Shown: positions 25,558-34,616 of the stretch, piece after piece
Position numbering within the stretch: the first letter of the stretch is position 1
Layout of the letters: each line of letters opens with the position of its first letter
From: JAFGBI01 sp964480725
GTDB taxonomy: Bacteria; Myxococcota_A; Polyangia; Polyangiales; Polyangiaceae
NCBI GenBank assembly: GCA_964480725.1
Contig: CAYZQO010000026.1
Span: forward strand, 1-64,000
DNA: 64,000 nt
Direction of reading: 5' to 3'
Notes under the pieces: generated by a model
What the model was told of the DNA's origin: nothing
Databases searched by the model: none
The model's input: the letters and a program-made list of their open reading frames with translations, nothing else
Translations under genes and position numbers: made by a program

Positions 25558-28500
25558 CTAGCTGCAGCCCATCGAATTGCCGCAGTTCAGGCACTTGTAG
25601 CAGGCGCCGTTGCGGACGGTGATGTGGCCGCAGCCGTCACAGACGGGCGCGTCTCCCATCATCTCCTCGAGGTGCGCGTCGAGCGCGCCCAGGCCCTCCT
25701 TGCCGGATGGCGGCGGCACGGTCGTCGCGGAGAGCATCGGGTCCGGCGGCTCGGGGCGGTCCTCGACGAGGTTACGCTGGTTCGGATCCTCGAGCGGCGT
25801 GGGCGCTTCGGTGGGGCGCACCTGCGCGAAGTCGTAGCGCTGGAGGTACTCCACGCCGAGCACCCGGAAGATGTAATCAACGATCGAGGTCGCGAACTTG
25901 ATGTTCGGGTGTCCGCTGACGACGCCGTGCGGCTCGAAGCGGGTGAAGGTGAACTGATCGACGTACTGCTCGAGCGGAACGCCGTACTGGATCCCGATCG
26001 ACACCGACATCGCGAAGCAGTTCATCAGGGAGCGGAAGGCCGCGCCCTCCTTGTGCATGTCGATGAAGATCTCGCCGAGCGAGCCGTCGTCGTACTCACC
26101 GGTGCGGAGGAAGACCTTGTGGCCGCCGACCAGCGCCTCCTGGGTGAACCCGGCGCGCTTCTTGGGCAGGCGGACCCGGGTGCCCGTGGGGGCGGTGGTG
26201 AGCCGCGGCTGCGGCGCCGGTGGCGGTAGTCGCGAGGGCATCTCCATCGCGGCACTCTCGCTCGAGGCCTCGGCCGCTTCGGCGGGGGCCACGCTCGAGG
26301 TGTCGGCGCCGCTGTTCAACGGCTGGGAGGCCTTGCACCCGTCGCGGTAGATCGCGACGGCCTTCAACCCGAGCTTCCACCCCTCCTCGTAGATGCTCCG
26401 AACGTCGTCTACCGTGGCGTCGTTGGGGAGGTTCACCGTCTTGCTGATGGCGCCGGAGAGGAACGGCTGGGCCGCCGCCATCATCTTGACGTGGGCCAAC
26501 GGCGCCAGGAACCGGCGACCGCGCTTCCCGCAGCGGTTGGCGCAGTCGAAGATCGCCTCGTGGTGTGGTTCGAGGTAGGGGGCTCCCTCGATGGTCATGT
26601 GACCGACGATCACCTCGTTGGCCTCCTCGATCTGCGCCGCCGAGAAGCCGAGGTGGGCGAGCAGGCTGAAACCGGGCTTCGCCATCCGCTCGGCCGTGAC
26701 GCCGAGGCGCTCGTAGGTTTCCTTGCCGACGACCCACGGAGCGAAGGCGAGAGCGAGGTCGAAGACCCCTGGGATGGAGTCCTCGATGCGATCGAGGGCC
26801 TCGTCGTCGAGCCCCTTCTCGCGCAGCGTGGCGCGGTTGACGTGCGGCGCGCCGAGCAGGGTGTTCGTGCCCGAGACGTAGGCGACGATCTCTTGCACCT
26901 GCGCTTCGGAGTAGCCGAGCCGGCGCAGCGCGAGCGGCACCGACTGGTTGACGATCTTGAAATAGCCACCGCCGGCGAGCTTCTTGAACTTCACCAGCGC
27001 GAAGTCGGGCTCGATCCCGGTCGTGTCGCAGTCCATCAAGAGCCCGATCGTCCCCGTGGGGGCGAGCACTGTCGCCTGCGCGTTCCGGTACCCGTGGTCC
27101 TCGCCGAGGCGCACGGCCGCGTCCCAGTCCTCGCAGGCCGCGCGCCACAGGGGCTCCGGACACTCGTCGCGGTGGATGGCGTAGGCGGCCTCCTGGTGCA
27201 TCCGCATCACGCGGAGCATCGGCGCCCGGTTCCGGTCGAAACCCGGGAACGCGCCCTTGTGCGCGGCGAGCTGGGCGCTCGTCGCGAAGGCCCGGCCGCA
27301 GAGGATGGCGGTCAGCGCTCCGGCCATGGCTCGTGCCCGGTCGGAGTCGTAGGGAATGCCGAGCTGCATCAGCAGGGTGCCGAGGTTGGCGTAACCGAGG
27401 CCGAGCGGGCGGTACTCGTGCGAGGTCTGCGCGATCGCTCGCGTCGGATAGCTGGACAGGTCGACCAGGATCTCCTGGGCGACGAAGAAGATGTCGACCG
27501 CCCGGCGATAGGACTCGACGTCGAAGCTGCCGTCGTCGCGGAGGAACTTGCTGAGGTTGAGCGACGAGAGGTTGCAGGCCGAGTCATCGAGGAACATGTA
27601 CTCGGAGCAGGGGTTCGAGGCGTTGATCCGGCCGCTGTTGGGGCAGGTGTGCCAGCGGTTGATGGTCGAGTCGTACTGCACGCCTGGGTCCGCGCACCAC
27701 CAGGCCGCCTCCGCGACGTGCTGCCAGAGCTCGGCCGCGTCGAGCGTCTCGACGACCTCGCCGGTCGTGCGCATCCGCGTCTGCCACTTGCCGTTGCCGA
27801 GCGCGGCGCGCATGAACTCGTCGGAGACGCGGATCGAGTTGTTGGAGTTCTGCCCGCCGACGGTGCGATACGCCTCACCGTTGAAATCGGCGTCGTAGCC
27901 GGCGGCGATCAGCGCGCGCGCCTTCTTCTCCTCGCGCACCTTCCAGGTGACGAAATCCACGATCTCGGGGTGATCCATGTCCAGGCAGACCATCTTGGCG
28001 GCCCGTCGCGTGGTCCCACCGGACTTGGTCGCCCCCGCGGCGCGGTCGAACACCTCGAGGAAGCTCATCAGGCCGCTCGAGGTGCCCCCGCCGGACAGCT
28101 TCTCCTGCTTGCCGCGGATGGCGCTGAAGTTGCTGCCCGTCCCGGAGCCGTACTTGAACAGCCGGGCCTCGTGCTTGACCAGTTCGTAGATCGACATCAG
28201 GTCGTCGTCGACCTTCTGGATGAAGCAGGCCGAGCACTGGGGCCGCTGGTAGGCGTTTGCCGTCTCCACGATGGTGTCGGTCGCCGCGTCCCAGGCCCAG
28301 CTGCCGCCGGAACCCTCGATCCCGTACTCGTGGAAGAGGCCGCAGTTGAACCAGACCGGCGAATTGAACGCGCCGTACTGGTTTACCAGGAGGAAGACGA
28401 GCTCCGCCTCGAACGCATCGGCGTCCCGGCGGGTGGCGAAATAGGCACCCATCTCCTCGCCGGCGACGCGGATGGTGTGCGCGACGCGGTGCACGACCTG

Positions 28501-29040
28501 ACGGACGCTGGTTTCGCCCACGTCCTTGTCACCGCCGATGCCAGCCTTGCGGAAGTACTTGGAGACGACGATGTCGGTCGCGAGCTGCGACCAGGTCGCC
28601 GGGATCTCGGCGCCTTCCATCCGGAAGACGATGCTCCCGTCGGAGCTGTAGATGGCGCTCTCGCGCCGCTCCCACTCCACGCTGGCGAAGGGGTCGGCGA
28701 GCGGCTGGGAGCCGTCGCTGGCCAGCGTGAAGTGGCGCTCGATCGCCAGCCCGCGACCGCGACGGTTCTTTCGCTGCGAGGCCGCGCGTCGGGTCCGTGC
28801 TCGTTCGCCGACGTCGTCGGACGGCGAGGCGTCCCCCGCCGGGCTCTCCGTGGCGGGCTCTCCGGCGGACCGTGCCGTCGCGGGGCGGGCGGGCTGCGTG
28901 CCCGGGGCCCCTTGGGGCTCGAACGAGGCAGCCGCTTCGCTTCGGCTCGCCTGGGCGTCAGTGCCGCCCCCTGCCTCGCGCTTGCCATTCCTGTTTCGCT
29001 TCACGGACGACTCCTGACCCACGAGCATCGACTGCGCCAT
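25558..29040 (-). CDS. nrdJ: Adenosylcobalamin-dependent (class II) ribonucleoside-diphosphate reductase
   Basis: About 1160 residues from the ATG at 29040 (AAGGAAG upstream); a GTG at 29004 with CAGGAG 6 nt upstream is an equally good start. Reduces ribonucleotides to deoxyribonucleotides with a B12-derived radical, independent of oxygen. The catalytic barrel shows HTCPNSGRINASNPCSEYMF (NPCSE near residue 476), SACNLSSLNLSKFL, GLGYANLGTLLMQLG, and APTGTIGLLMDCDTTGIEPD. The C-terminus ends in a zinc-ribbon-like CDGCGHITVRNGACYKC then LNCGNSMGCS, typical of long NrdJ proteins. The first 100 residues are low-complexity Arg/Ala/Ser-rich, an unusual extension. It is the only reductase in the window. 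Confidence 0.96.
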   Translation of the reverse strand: MAQSMLVGQESSVKRNRNGKREAGGGTDAQASRSEAAASFEPQGAPGTQPARPATARSAGEPATESPAGDASPSDDVGERARTRRAASQRKNRRGRGLAIERHFTLASDGSQPLADPFASVEWERRESAIYSSDGSIVFRMEGAEIPATWSQLATDIVVSKYFRKAGIGGDKDVGETSVRQVVHRVAHTIRVAGEEMGAYFATRRDADAFEAELVFLLVNQYGAFNSPVWFNCGLFHEYGIEGSGGSWAWDAATDTIVETANAYQRPQCSACFIQKVDDDLMSIYELVKHEARLFKYGSGTGSNFSAIRGKQEKLSGGGTSSGLMSFLEVFDRAAGATKSGGTTRRAAKMVCLDMDHPEIVDFVTWKVREEKKARALIAAGYDADFNGEAYRTVGGQNSNNSIRVSDEFMRAALGNGKWQTRMRTTGEVVETLDAAELWQHVAEAAWWCADPGVQYDSTINRWHTCPNSGRINASNPCSEYMFLDDSACNLSSLNLSKFLRDDGSFDVESYRRAVDIFFVAQEILVDLSSYPTRAIAQTSHEYRPLGLGYANLGTLLMQLGIPYDSDRARAMAGALTAILCGRAFATSAQLAAHKGAFPGFDRNRAPMLRVMRMHQEAAYAIHRDECPEPLWRAACEDWDAAVRLGEDHGYRNAQATVLAPTGTIGLLMDCDTTGIEPDFALVKFKKLAGGGYFKIVNQSVPLALRRLGYSEAQVQEIVAYVSGTNTLLGAPHVNRATLREKGLDDEALDRIEDSIPGVFDLALAFAPWVVGKETYERLGVTAERMAKPGFSLLAHLGFSAAQIEEANEVIVGHMTIEGAPYLEPHHEAIFDCANRCGKRGRRFLAPLAHVKMMAAAQPFLSGAISKTVNLPNDATVDDVRSIYEEGWKLGLKAVAIYRDGCKASQPLNSGADTSSVAPAEAAEASSESAAMEMPSRLPPPAPQPRLTTAPTGTRVRLPKKRAGFTQEALVGGHKVFLRTGEYDDGSLGEIFIDMHKEGAAFRSLMNCFAMSVSIGIQYGVPLEQYVDQFTFTRFEPHGVVSGHPNIKFATSIVDYIFRVLGVEYLQRYDFAQVRPTEAPTPLEDPNQRNLVEDRPEPPDPMLSATTVPPPSGKEGLGALDAHLEEMMGDAPVCDGCGHITVRNGACYKCLNCGNSMGCS

Positions 29041-29509
29041 CCCTGTGCACTTCCTTCCCTGTGGGGCCTTCGGCGTCGCCTTGGCAGGCGATCGCGGCTG
29101 CTCCCGCGCAACTCCGAACAAAAAACATCCCTGGGCCCCGCCGGTGCCCCTAGAGCCCTGCGGGAACGCCCCTCTCCTAGCGAAGCCAGCACCCTCCTGC
29201 GGAGGGACCGAACAGCAAGCCGTTTTGGTACCTACGGTGACCCGCCTGCCGCCCGCATCGGCGTGCGCCGAGGACCTCGGCTGCACGCCTGCGCACTGGG
29301 CGACGCGGCGAGCGAGCACCGGGTGTACCCCAACAGGTTGTGGTCGGGCAACTAAAAACCACAAGCGGTAGGTGGTGAGGGAGGAAGGCTATGAATGAAC
29401 TGAACTTTCGTCCCCTGAACACAACATCGCCCGAGCTTGTCCCGAGCCCTCGCGCACGAGGTCTACAGCCTGTGCACAGGCTTCAAACCCCAGGTTGCCG
29501 ACCGGCCGA
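29041..29509 (-). other. Long nrdJ leader / intergenic region, no gene seen
   Basis: 469 nt between nrdJ and the M16-like gene stop. I see no coding region on either strand with family resemblance. It includes several strong inverted repeats, for example CCCTCC-TGC-GGAGGG (29192-29206) and CCGAG-GAC-CTCGG (29268-29280). A relatively AT-rich patch around 29341-29420 could hold the nrdJ promoter. I looked for a cobalamin riboswitch B12 box and for NrdR boxes and found neither convincingly. Confidence 0.5.
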
Positions 29510-31150
29510 TCAGTGGGAACCGGCGACGGTCCGCTGGACGGCCAGATCGGCCGTAGACCACACGTTGAGCGGCCCCAGGCGCGAGAGCCGCGCGACGAGC
29601 TCGACGGGGTCGCCGAGCACGACGAGCCGCCGGCGGCGCGCGTCGAACAGCGCCGCGCTTGCGCGCGCGACGTCCTCGACGGTGAGCGCCGTCCAGAGGT
29701 CGCGCTCGGCGCGGCCCGCGTCGGGTGCCGCGCCCGTCGAGACCTCGCGCACGAGCTCCTCGGCGAGCGCCCGGTTGCTCGACCACCGCAGCGGCAGCCG
29801 GTCGATGTGCACGCGCGCGGCAGCGGCGACCGTCGCGGTCGAGAGGTCGCGCTCGCGGGGCTCGTCGCTCCACGTCGTGAGCTGCTGGGCCGCTGCCCCG
29901 GCGGCCTCGGCGGGCACCCGCTGCCCGGCAACCAGCGACGCCGTGCCATCGCCGTCGATCTCGAGCGCGCACCAGCGGGGGTTCGTCGCGGGCCAGGCCG
30001 CCATCCCAGGCGGTGGCCGCAGGCGCAGGGACGCGCAGCGGATCGTCGCCGCCGCCTGCAGCGCCACGAGGTCGCGCGGCGCCGTCGGGGGCATGACCGC
30101 CACCACCAGGACGTCGGCGTAGGGGACGGCGTCACGGCCGAGGAGCTCCACGGCCGCTCTTGGCTCGACCGCGCCGGGGAGGGCGGGGCTCGACCGGGGG
30201 GGGCCGCTCGCTCCGCGCGGCGGGCTCGCTGCTTTCCAGTCCAGGAAGGCCTGGCGGAGCTCCTCGCCGGTCGTTGCCGGATCCACGTCTCCCACGACCA
30301 CGACCGACGCGGCCGAGCGCACGACGTGGGTCGAATGCCAATCTTGGCACTCCCGCAGCGAAACCAGCCCGAGCTCGTGCGCCGAGGGGTCGAGTCGCGA
30401 GTCGTCGCCCGAGAGCCCCGGCGCGAGGCTCGCGCGCCCGGCGACGAGCCGGGCGGCGAAGCGCGCGTCGAGCTTGGCGCGGCCGCGGACCGCCTCGACC
30501 TGGAGGCTGCGGGTCCGCTCGAGCCCCGTCCCCAGCGAGGTCCGCCGCGTGACCTCCTCCGCGAGCGCCGCGGCCGCGACGCCAAGCCGGGTCGGCGTGA
30601 CCTGCACCCACCAGGTGACCGCTCCGCGATCGACCGTCGTCCAGGTGCTGGAGCCGGCGGCGGGCACCCCCTCGCCGACGAGGCGGCGCTCGAGCGCCGC
30701 GCCCAGCGTGTGGGCCACGAGGTGAGCCGCCCCAGGCGAGCTCCACCGGGGCACGGCGGGGGTGCCGACCACCAGCGCCAGGGTCACGAGCGGTGCTCCC
30801 GGTCGGGGGGCGACCAGCAGCCGCAGCCCCCCGTCGAGCTGGAGCTCCTCGATCGCGGGGAAACCGACCTCGGCGGGCGGGGCGGGCGGTGGTGGGGGAC
30901 TGTCGCTGCCGTCGGGCGCCTCCCCGGGCCGCGAAGCGGACGCCGGGGTCGAGCCCGGGCCGCCCCGGCTCCGCGCGGCGCTCGAGCTCGAGGCGGGATG
31001 GGGCACTCCGGCACAGCCAAGCGCGACGATCGCTGCCGTCATGGGGGCAACCCCCACGCCCACTCGGGTTCGGGTCGTGGTCAGGGCCAGCGACCAGGGC
31101 CCTCGAGCGGCTCGAACGGTGGCGGCTCGAGCTGAGGCGTCGCCGGGCAT
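29510..31150 (-). CDS. Exported peptidase M16-like protein with altered metal-binding motif
   Basis: About 546 residues from the ATG at 31150; an ATG at 31042 (MTAAIVALGCAG) is a plausible shorter start that gives a lipoprotein-like signal peptide. The fold follows M16 peptidases (processing-protease/PqqL type). The N-terminal half contains LQLDGGLRLLVAPRPGAPLV and the core helix AAHLVAHTLGAALERRL. It continues with WHSTHVVRSAASVVVVGDVD and a second M16-like half (VEDVARASAALF, RRRLVVLGDPVEL). The zinc motif HxxEH reads His143-Leu-Val-Ala-His147, so the general-base Glu is Ala. It is therefore probably inactive, like the non-catalytic subunits of M16 pairs. No active partner is adjacent. Confidence 0.8.
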   Translation of the reverse strand: MPGDASARAATVRAARGPWSLALTTTRTRVGVGVAPMTAAIVALGCAGVPHPASSSSAARSRGGPGSTPASASRPGEAPDGSDSPPPPPAPPAEVGFPAIEELQLDGGLRLLVAPRPGAPLVTLALVVGTPAVPRWSSPGAAHLVAHTLGAALERRLVGEGVPAAGSSTWTTVDRGAVTWWVQVTPTRLGVAAAALAEEVTRRTSLGTGLERTRSLQVEAVRGRAKLDARFAARLVAGRASLAPGLSGDDSRLDPSAHELGLVSLRECQDWHSTHVVRSAASVVVVGDVDPATTGEELRQAFLDWKAASPPRGASGPPRSSPALPGAVEPRAAVELLGRDAVPYADVLVVAVMPPTAPRDLVALQAAATIRCASLRLRPPPGMAAWPATNPRWCALEIDGDGTASLVAGQRVPAEAAGAAAQQLTTWSDEPRERDLSTATVAAAARVHIDRLPLRWSSNRALAEELVREVSTGAAPDAGRAERDLWTALTVEDVARASAALFDARRRRLVVLGDPVELVARLSRLGPLNVWSTADLAVQRTVAGSH

Positions 31151-31227
31151 TGCCCCTCGAATACCTGCGGACGGGACGCGCGACAACGCCCGGACACCGC
31201 CGCGCCGGCGGGCTCGCCGCCGCTCGT

Positions 31228-31257
31228 CCCCCCTCGCCACTCGTGAGGGGGCGTTTT
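31228..31257 (+). terminator. Terminator-like hairpin in the leader of the unknown-hypA-hypB unit
   Basis: Plus strand CCCCCTC (31229-31235), loop of 9 nt, GAGGGGG (31245-31251), then CG and TTTT at 31254-31257. It lies 50 nt upstream of the 31307 start codon, and no plus-strand gene ends upstream. It may therefore be an attenuator instead of a gene-end terminator. The minus-strand copy has no T run. Confidence 0.4.
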
Positions 31258-31306
31258 CTCGGCCTTCGCTGGTCCCGGTGGCTATGCTTGTCGCTTCGGC
31301 TCCCCC

Positions 31307-32119
31307 ATGCTCGTCCTGCTCGGACCATCGTTCGACGGTTCGCCCGAGGCCTTCGCCAAGCTGGCGGCGGTGACCGGGCTCGTCGCCTACGACCTGCGGT
31401 CGCGCATCAAGCCCGGCTCGTGGGGGGTCGTCCGGTCGCTCGCGGACCGGGAGCAAGTCAAGGACATGGTGGCGCGACTGCGCCGCGAGGGGTTCCCGGT
31501 GGTGGCCGTCGAGCTCGAGCGGGCGTGGAGCTCCGACCGGCAATTCGTCAAGGCGCAGGCGCTTCGCCTCGAGCCAGAGGGGCTCGTCCTGCGCGTCCGC
31601 GATCAGGACATGGCGCTGCCCTACGCGGCGGTGCTGGCGATCGTGCGCGGCGAGGTCGGCACCGACTCCCGGCCGCCACCCCGCCTCAAGGGGCCGAGCA
31701 GCGCGACCTTTCGTGCGGTGGTCGGGGGTGCCGAGGGGAACGCTCTCCGCGACACCTCGGGGCGCGCCGTCGACGCCTACCCGGCCGCTGACCTGCACTT
31801 CTACACCGTGCGCTGGAGCGCCCGCCTCGACCCCCGCACCACCGATCTCAGCGGCATCCCGGGGACGTCCGGCGTGGCTGCGCGCGACCTCGATCGGGTC
31901 GCCGCCGAGATCGCGGGTCGCACGGGGCTGCGCGTGGACCAGGGGTCGCGAATGAGCAGCCTCGCGTCCTACGCCACCCAGGTGCATCGCTCTTCAGCGC
32001 CGGGCTCGGCCCCGCCGGACGAGCCGCGCGACCGCTTCGACGGCTATTCGCGGCTGGTGGCGGAGGCGGAGTTCGCGGAGGCGCGCGCGCGCGGTGTCCC
32101 CCAGGACCAATCGGTTTGA
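31307..32119 (+). CDS. Conserved-looking protein of unknown function
   Basis: 270 residues, soluble, no signal peptide or membrane helix. Three parts are visible. Residues 1-65 are an alpha/beta module (MLVLLGPSFDGSPEAFAKLA, TGLVAYDLRSRIKPGSWGVV, VKDMVARLRREGFPVVAVEL). Residues 70-110 are a strand-rich segment (LRLEPEGLVLRVRDQDMALP). A C-terminal region contains ADLHFYTVRWSARLDP and ends in an acidic, charged tail. The first module has the pattern of a degraded-memory 'A-L-A-x-R-L-x-x-x-G' helix seen in small ligand or ribosomal-like folds, but I cannot name a family. hypA starts 67 nt downstream on the same strand, so it may belong to the hyp unit. Confidence 0.75.
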   Translation: MLVLLGPSFDGSPEAFAKLAAVTGLVAYDLRSRIKPGSWGVVRSLADREQVKDMVARLRREGFPVVAVELERAWSSDRQFVKAQALRLEPEGLVLRVRDQDMALPYAAVLAIVRGEVGTDSRPPPRLKGPSSATFRAVVGGAEGNALRDTSGRAVDAYPAADLHFYTVRWSARLDPRTTDLSGIPGTSGVAARDLDRVAAEIAGRTGLRVDQGSRMSSLASYATQVHRSSAPGSAPPDEPRDRFDGYSRLVAEAEFAEARARGVPQDQSV

Positions 32120-32186
32120 GGGCGGTTTCCGCGATGAACGGAGCCCACTGGCGGCGTCTGCCGAGCCGTGGGAAACGACGACCAGG

Positions 32187-32528
32187 ATGCACGAGTACTC
32201 CCTGGTGCTCGCCTTGCTCGAGCAGGTCGCGGCGCACGTGGCGGCGCACCCCGGGGCGGCCGTGCGCCGCGTCGAGCTGCGCGTGGGGGACCAGGCTGGC
32301 GTGGTCCCGGAGCTGCTCGAGACGGCGTTCGAGGTCGCTCGCGAGCACACCCCCGCCGCCCAAGCCGAGCTGGTGATCGAGCGGGTCCCCGCGCGGTGGG
32401 CCTGCCCCCGCTGCGCGCGGGAGGTGGCGGGCGATGGTCCGCTCGTCTGCGGCGCCTGTGGCGAGCCGGCGCGCCTCGTGGCAGGAGATGAGCTCGATCT
32501 GCTGCGGCTCGAGCTGGAGGTGCCCTAG
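32187..32528 (+). CDS. hypA: Hydrogenase maturation nickel metallochaperone HypA
   Basis: 113 residues, the standard HypA length. Delivers nickel, with HypB, to the [NiFe]-hydrogenase large subunit. The N-terminal Met-His-Glu (MHEYSLVLALLEQVAAH) is the nickel site of the family and fixes the ATG at 32187. The structural zinc site is the two CxxC pairs in WACPRCAREV and VCGACGEPARL. ELDLLRLELEVP is the usual C-terminal strand. hypB begins 2 nt after its stop codon. No hydrogenase structural genes are next to it. Confidence 0.96.
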   Translation: MHEYSLVLALLEQVAAHVAAHPGAAVRRVELRVGDQAGVVPELLETAFEVAREHTPAAQAELVIERVPARWACPRCAREVAGDGPLVCGACGEPARLVAGDELDLLRLELEVP

Positions 32529-32529
32529 A

Positions 32530-33261
32530 ATGTGCGATACCTGCGGTTGCGGTGACCACGACCTGGTCCCCGTCGAGATCCACCAGCGCCTGCTCGACGC
32601 CAACGACCGGCTGGCGCGGCACAACCGTGAGCACTTCACCGAGCACGGCGTGCTCGCGGTGAACGTCATGGGCTCGCCCGGGTCGGGCAAGACCGCTCTG
32701 CTGGAGGCGACGGCTCGTTCGCTCCACGGCGCGCGGCGCGTGCTGGCGGTGAGCGGGGATCTGGCCACCGATCACGACGCGCAGCGGCTCCAGGCGGCGG
32801 GGATCGAGTCGCGCGCCATCACCACCGGCACCGCCTGTCACCTCGACGCGCGGCTCGTCCACGACGCGCTGCACTCGCTGGAATGGTGGCGGGCCGACGT
32901 CCTGTTCGTGGAGAACGTGGGTAACCTGGTGTGCCCGGCGATCTACGACCTGGGGCAGGCCGCGAACGTGGTCGTGCTCAGCGTGACCGAGGGCGAGGAC
33001 AAGCCGCTCAAGTATCCGGTGATGTTCCGCAAGGCGGATCTGGTGGTGGTGAGCAAGACGGACCTCGTCGCGCACCTGCCAGGCATGGAGCTCGGGCGGC
33101 TGCACGACGCGCTCGCGCGCACCATGCCGCGTCCGCGCGCCATCGAGGTTTCGGCGGTGACCGGCCAGGGCATCCCGGAGTGGATCGCGTGGCTCGAGGA
33201 GCAGCGGGCGCATCTCCCCGCGGTGACGGCCCGCCCCGACGCCCCGCACACGCACGGGTAG
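32530..33261 (+). CDS. hypB: Hydrogenase nickel-incorporation GTPase HypB
   Basis: 243 residues from the ATG at 32530. The SIMIBI-class GTPase that drives nickel insertion. The N-terminal MCDTCGCGDHD carries the CxxCGC high-affinity nickel site. There is no long histidine-rich stretch, so nickel storage is unlikely. P-loop NVMGSPGSGKTALL, then AVSGDLATDHDAQRLQ, the metal-site region TGTACHLDARLVHDAL, and ENVGNLVCPAIYDLG follow. Then come LSVTEGEDKPLKYP, VVSKTDLV, and the C-terminal VSAVTGQGIPEWIAWLEEQ. It closely follows hypA. The remaining hyp genes are 6.4 kb away on the opposite strand. Confidence 0.97.
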   Translation: MCDTCGCGDHDLVPVEIHQRLLDANDRLARHNREHFTEHGVLAVNVMGSPGSGKTALLEATARSLHGARRVLAVSGDLATDHDAQRLQAAGIESRAITTGTACHLDARLVHDALHSLEWWRADVLFVENVGNLVCPAIYDLGQAANVVVLSVTEGEDKPLKYPVMFRKADLVVVSKTDLVAHLPGMELGRLHDALARTMPRPRAIEVSAVTGQGIPEWIAWLEEQRAHLPAVTARPDAPHTHG

Positions 33262-33435
33262 CCGCCCTCGGGGCCCCGGCTGCGGCCCAGGCGTTCGGCC
33301 CGCGCCGTCTCGTCGGCGTTCCGGTGCGGGTGGGGGGTGAGGCGACCCGGATCGGTGGGGACCGAGTGTCGTGCGGCCGGGCAGAAACGCACAAGGCTTG
33401 ATGCCCGGCTCGCGGGCGCCGAGTACTCGTCCTGT

Positions 33436-34299
33436 ATGCGTCGAGGGCTGACCGTTGCTTGGATCTTGCTCGCGTGCCTCGGCGGTTGCGGGAGCGACCC
33501 GCCCGCACCCGATCCCTTTGGCGGTTCGGGTGGCAGCGCTCCCGCGGGTACGGGGACGGGAGGCGAGATGGTGGCTGGAGCGACGGGCGGGGCTGCCGGC
33601 GCCCTGCCCGGCCGCTTCGAGCTCGCCTGGGAGGACCCGTTCGACACCGTCGATCTCACGCGCTGGGAGCTCATGACCCATTCCTGGGACGGCAACCTCG
33701 CGCAGTTCACCGCCGCAAACGCCCAGGCGAGCGGCGGGCTCCTCCACCTCTCGCTCACCGCGGCGGACGACCCCGAGAAGCCATTTCGAGGCGTCGAGAT
33801 GCGCTCTCGCGAGACGCTCACCTACGGGAAGGTGGAGGCGTCCGCGCGGTTCGCCGCCGGCTCGGCCGTCGTCTCGTCGCTGGTCCTCATCTACACGCCC
33901 TGGCCACCGGACGACTGGAACGAGCTCGACATCGAGTTTCTGGGCAAGAACACCGATCGGGTGCAGTTCAACCACATGATCAACGTCCCGCCGGCGGATC
34001 CCGCTACGGGGCACCGGCAGTTCCCGGAGCTGGTGACGCTCGGCTTCGACCCCTCCGCGGACTTCCACACCTACGCGATCGAATGGGTCCCCGGCGAAGC
34101 GCGCTTCTACGTCGACGACGCGCTCCTCCACACCGCCACCGAGGAGATGGCGCGCATGGTGCTGCCCCAGAACATCCTGCTGACCATCTGGGCGTCGGAC
34201 GCGGCCGGCTGGGCCGGCCCCGTAGACTCGAGCACGGCCCCGACGAGCGCCGAGTACGACTGGATCCGCGTCTACCGCTACGTCGGGCCCGGGGGCTGA
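33436..34299 (+). CDS. Glycoside hydrolase family 16 lipoprotein (beta-glucanase type)
   Basis: 287 residues. A lipoprotein signal with lipobox CLGGC is followed by a Gly/Ser/Thr linker of about 35 residues. The GH16 jelly-roll domain covers residues 60-285. The catalytic ExDxE motif is ELDIE at 163-167 in DWNELDIEFLGKNTDRVQFN, with Glu163 the predicted nucleophile and Glu167 the acid/base. Other family features are SRETLTYGKVEASARF, FDPSADFHTYAIEWVPGEAR and FYVDDALLHT. GH16 enzymes hydrolyse beta-1,3/1,4-glucans or galactans; the exact substrate is not clear. It appears active and anchored at the cell surface or in the periplasm. It stands between hypB and another lipoprotein gene. Confidence 0.92.
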   Translation: MRRGLTVAWILLACLGGCGSDPPAPDPFGGSGGSAPAGTGTGGEMVAGATGGAAGALPGRFELAWEDPFDTVDLTRWELMTHSWDGNLAQFTAANAQASGGLLHLSLTAADDPEKPFRGVEMRSRETLTYGKVEASARFAAGSAVVSSLVLIYTPWPPDDWNELDIEFLGKNTDRVQFNHMINVPPADPATGHRQFPELVTLGFDPSADFHTYAIEWVPGEARFYVDDALLHTATEEMARMVLPQNILLTIWASDAAGWAGPVDSSTAPTSAEYDWIRVYRYVGPGG

Positions 34300-34616
34300 G
34301 CGCGCTCGGCGGCGCTGGGCGCCGCCGCCGTCGGGTCATGGCGAGGGCTTGCCCGGCGTCCTCACCCACGGCGCCTTGCGCCTCGCGATCCGACGGGTCG
34401 GTGCCAGCTGCCCGCTGCGGCGGACGCCGGACTGAGCCCCGCGCGGCCCATTCTCCCGGGCCCGCCCCCCGACTCATTTCACGGATCCGTCTCCCGCCGG
34501 CCAATGACATACTCGCTCCCGTGCGTGTCATCGGAGTGCCGCTTCGAGCGGACCGGGTTTGCCGCAACCCCGGTCGTGACGGGTGCGGGTCTGGCCCCAT
34601 CGCCTTTCCTGACCCC
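34300..34616. other. Intergenic region, no gene seen
   Basis: 317 nt between the GH16 gene and the next lipoprotein. The frame of the downstream gene is open from here, including a GTG near 34528, but the sequence has no family features. No clear terminator hairpin or promoter hexamers were found. Confidence 0.5.

Noticed and set aside
26491..29355. Plus-strand open frame of about 950 codons opposite nrdJ
   Set aside because: Antisense shadow of nrdJ with charged low-information sequence and no domain.
29041..29509. Cobalamin riboswitch or NrdR boxes upstream of nrdJ
   Set aside because: No match to the B12 box, the GGTG/CCACTG core or the paired NrdR 16-mers was found on the minus strand.
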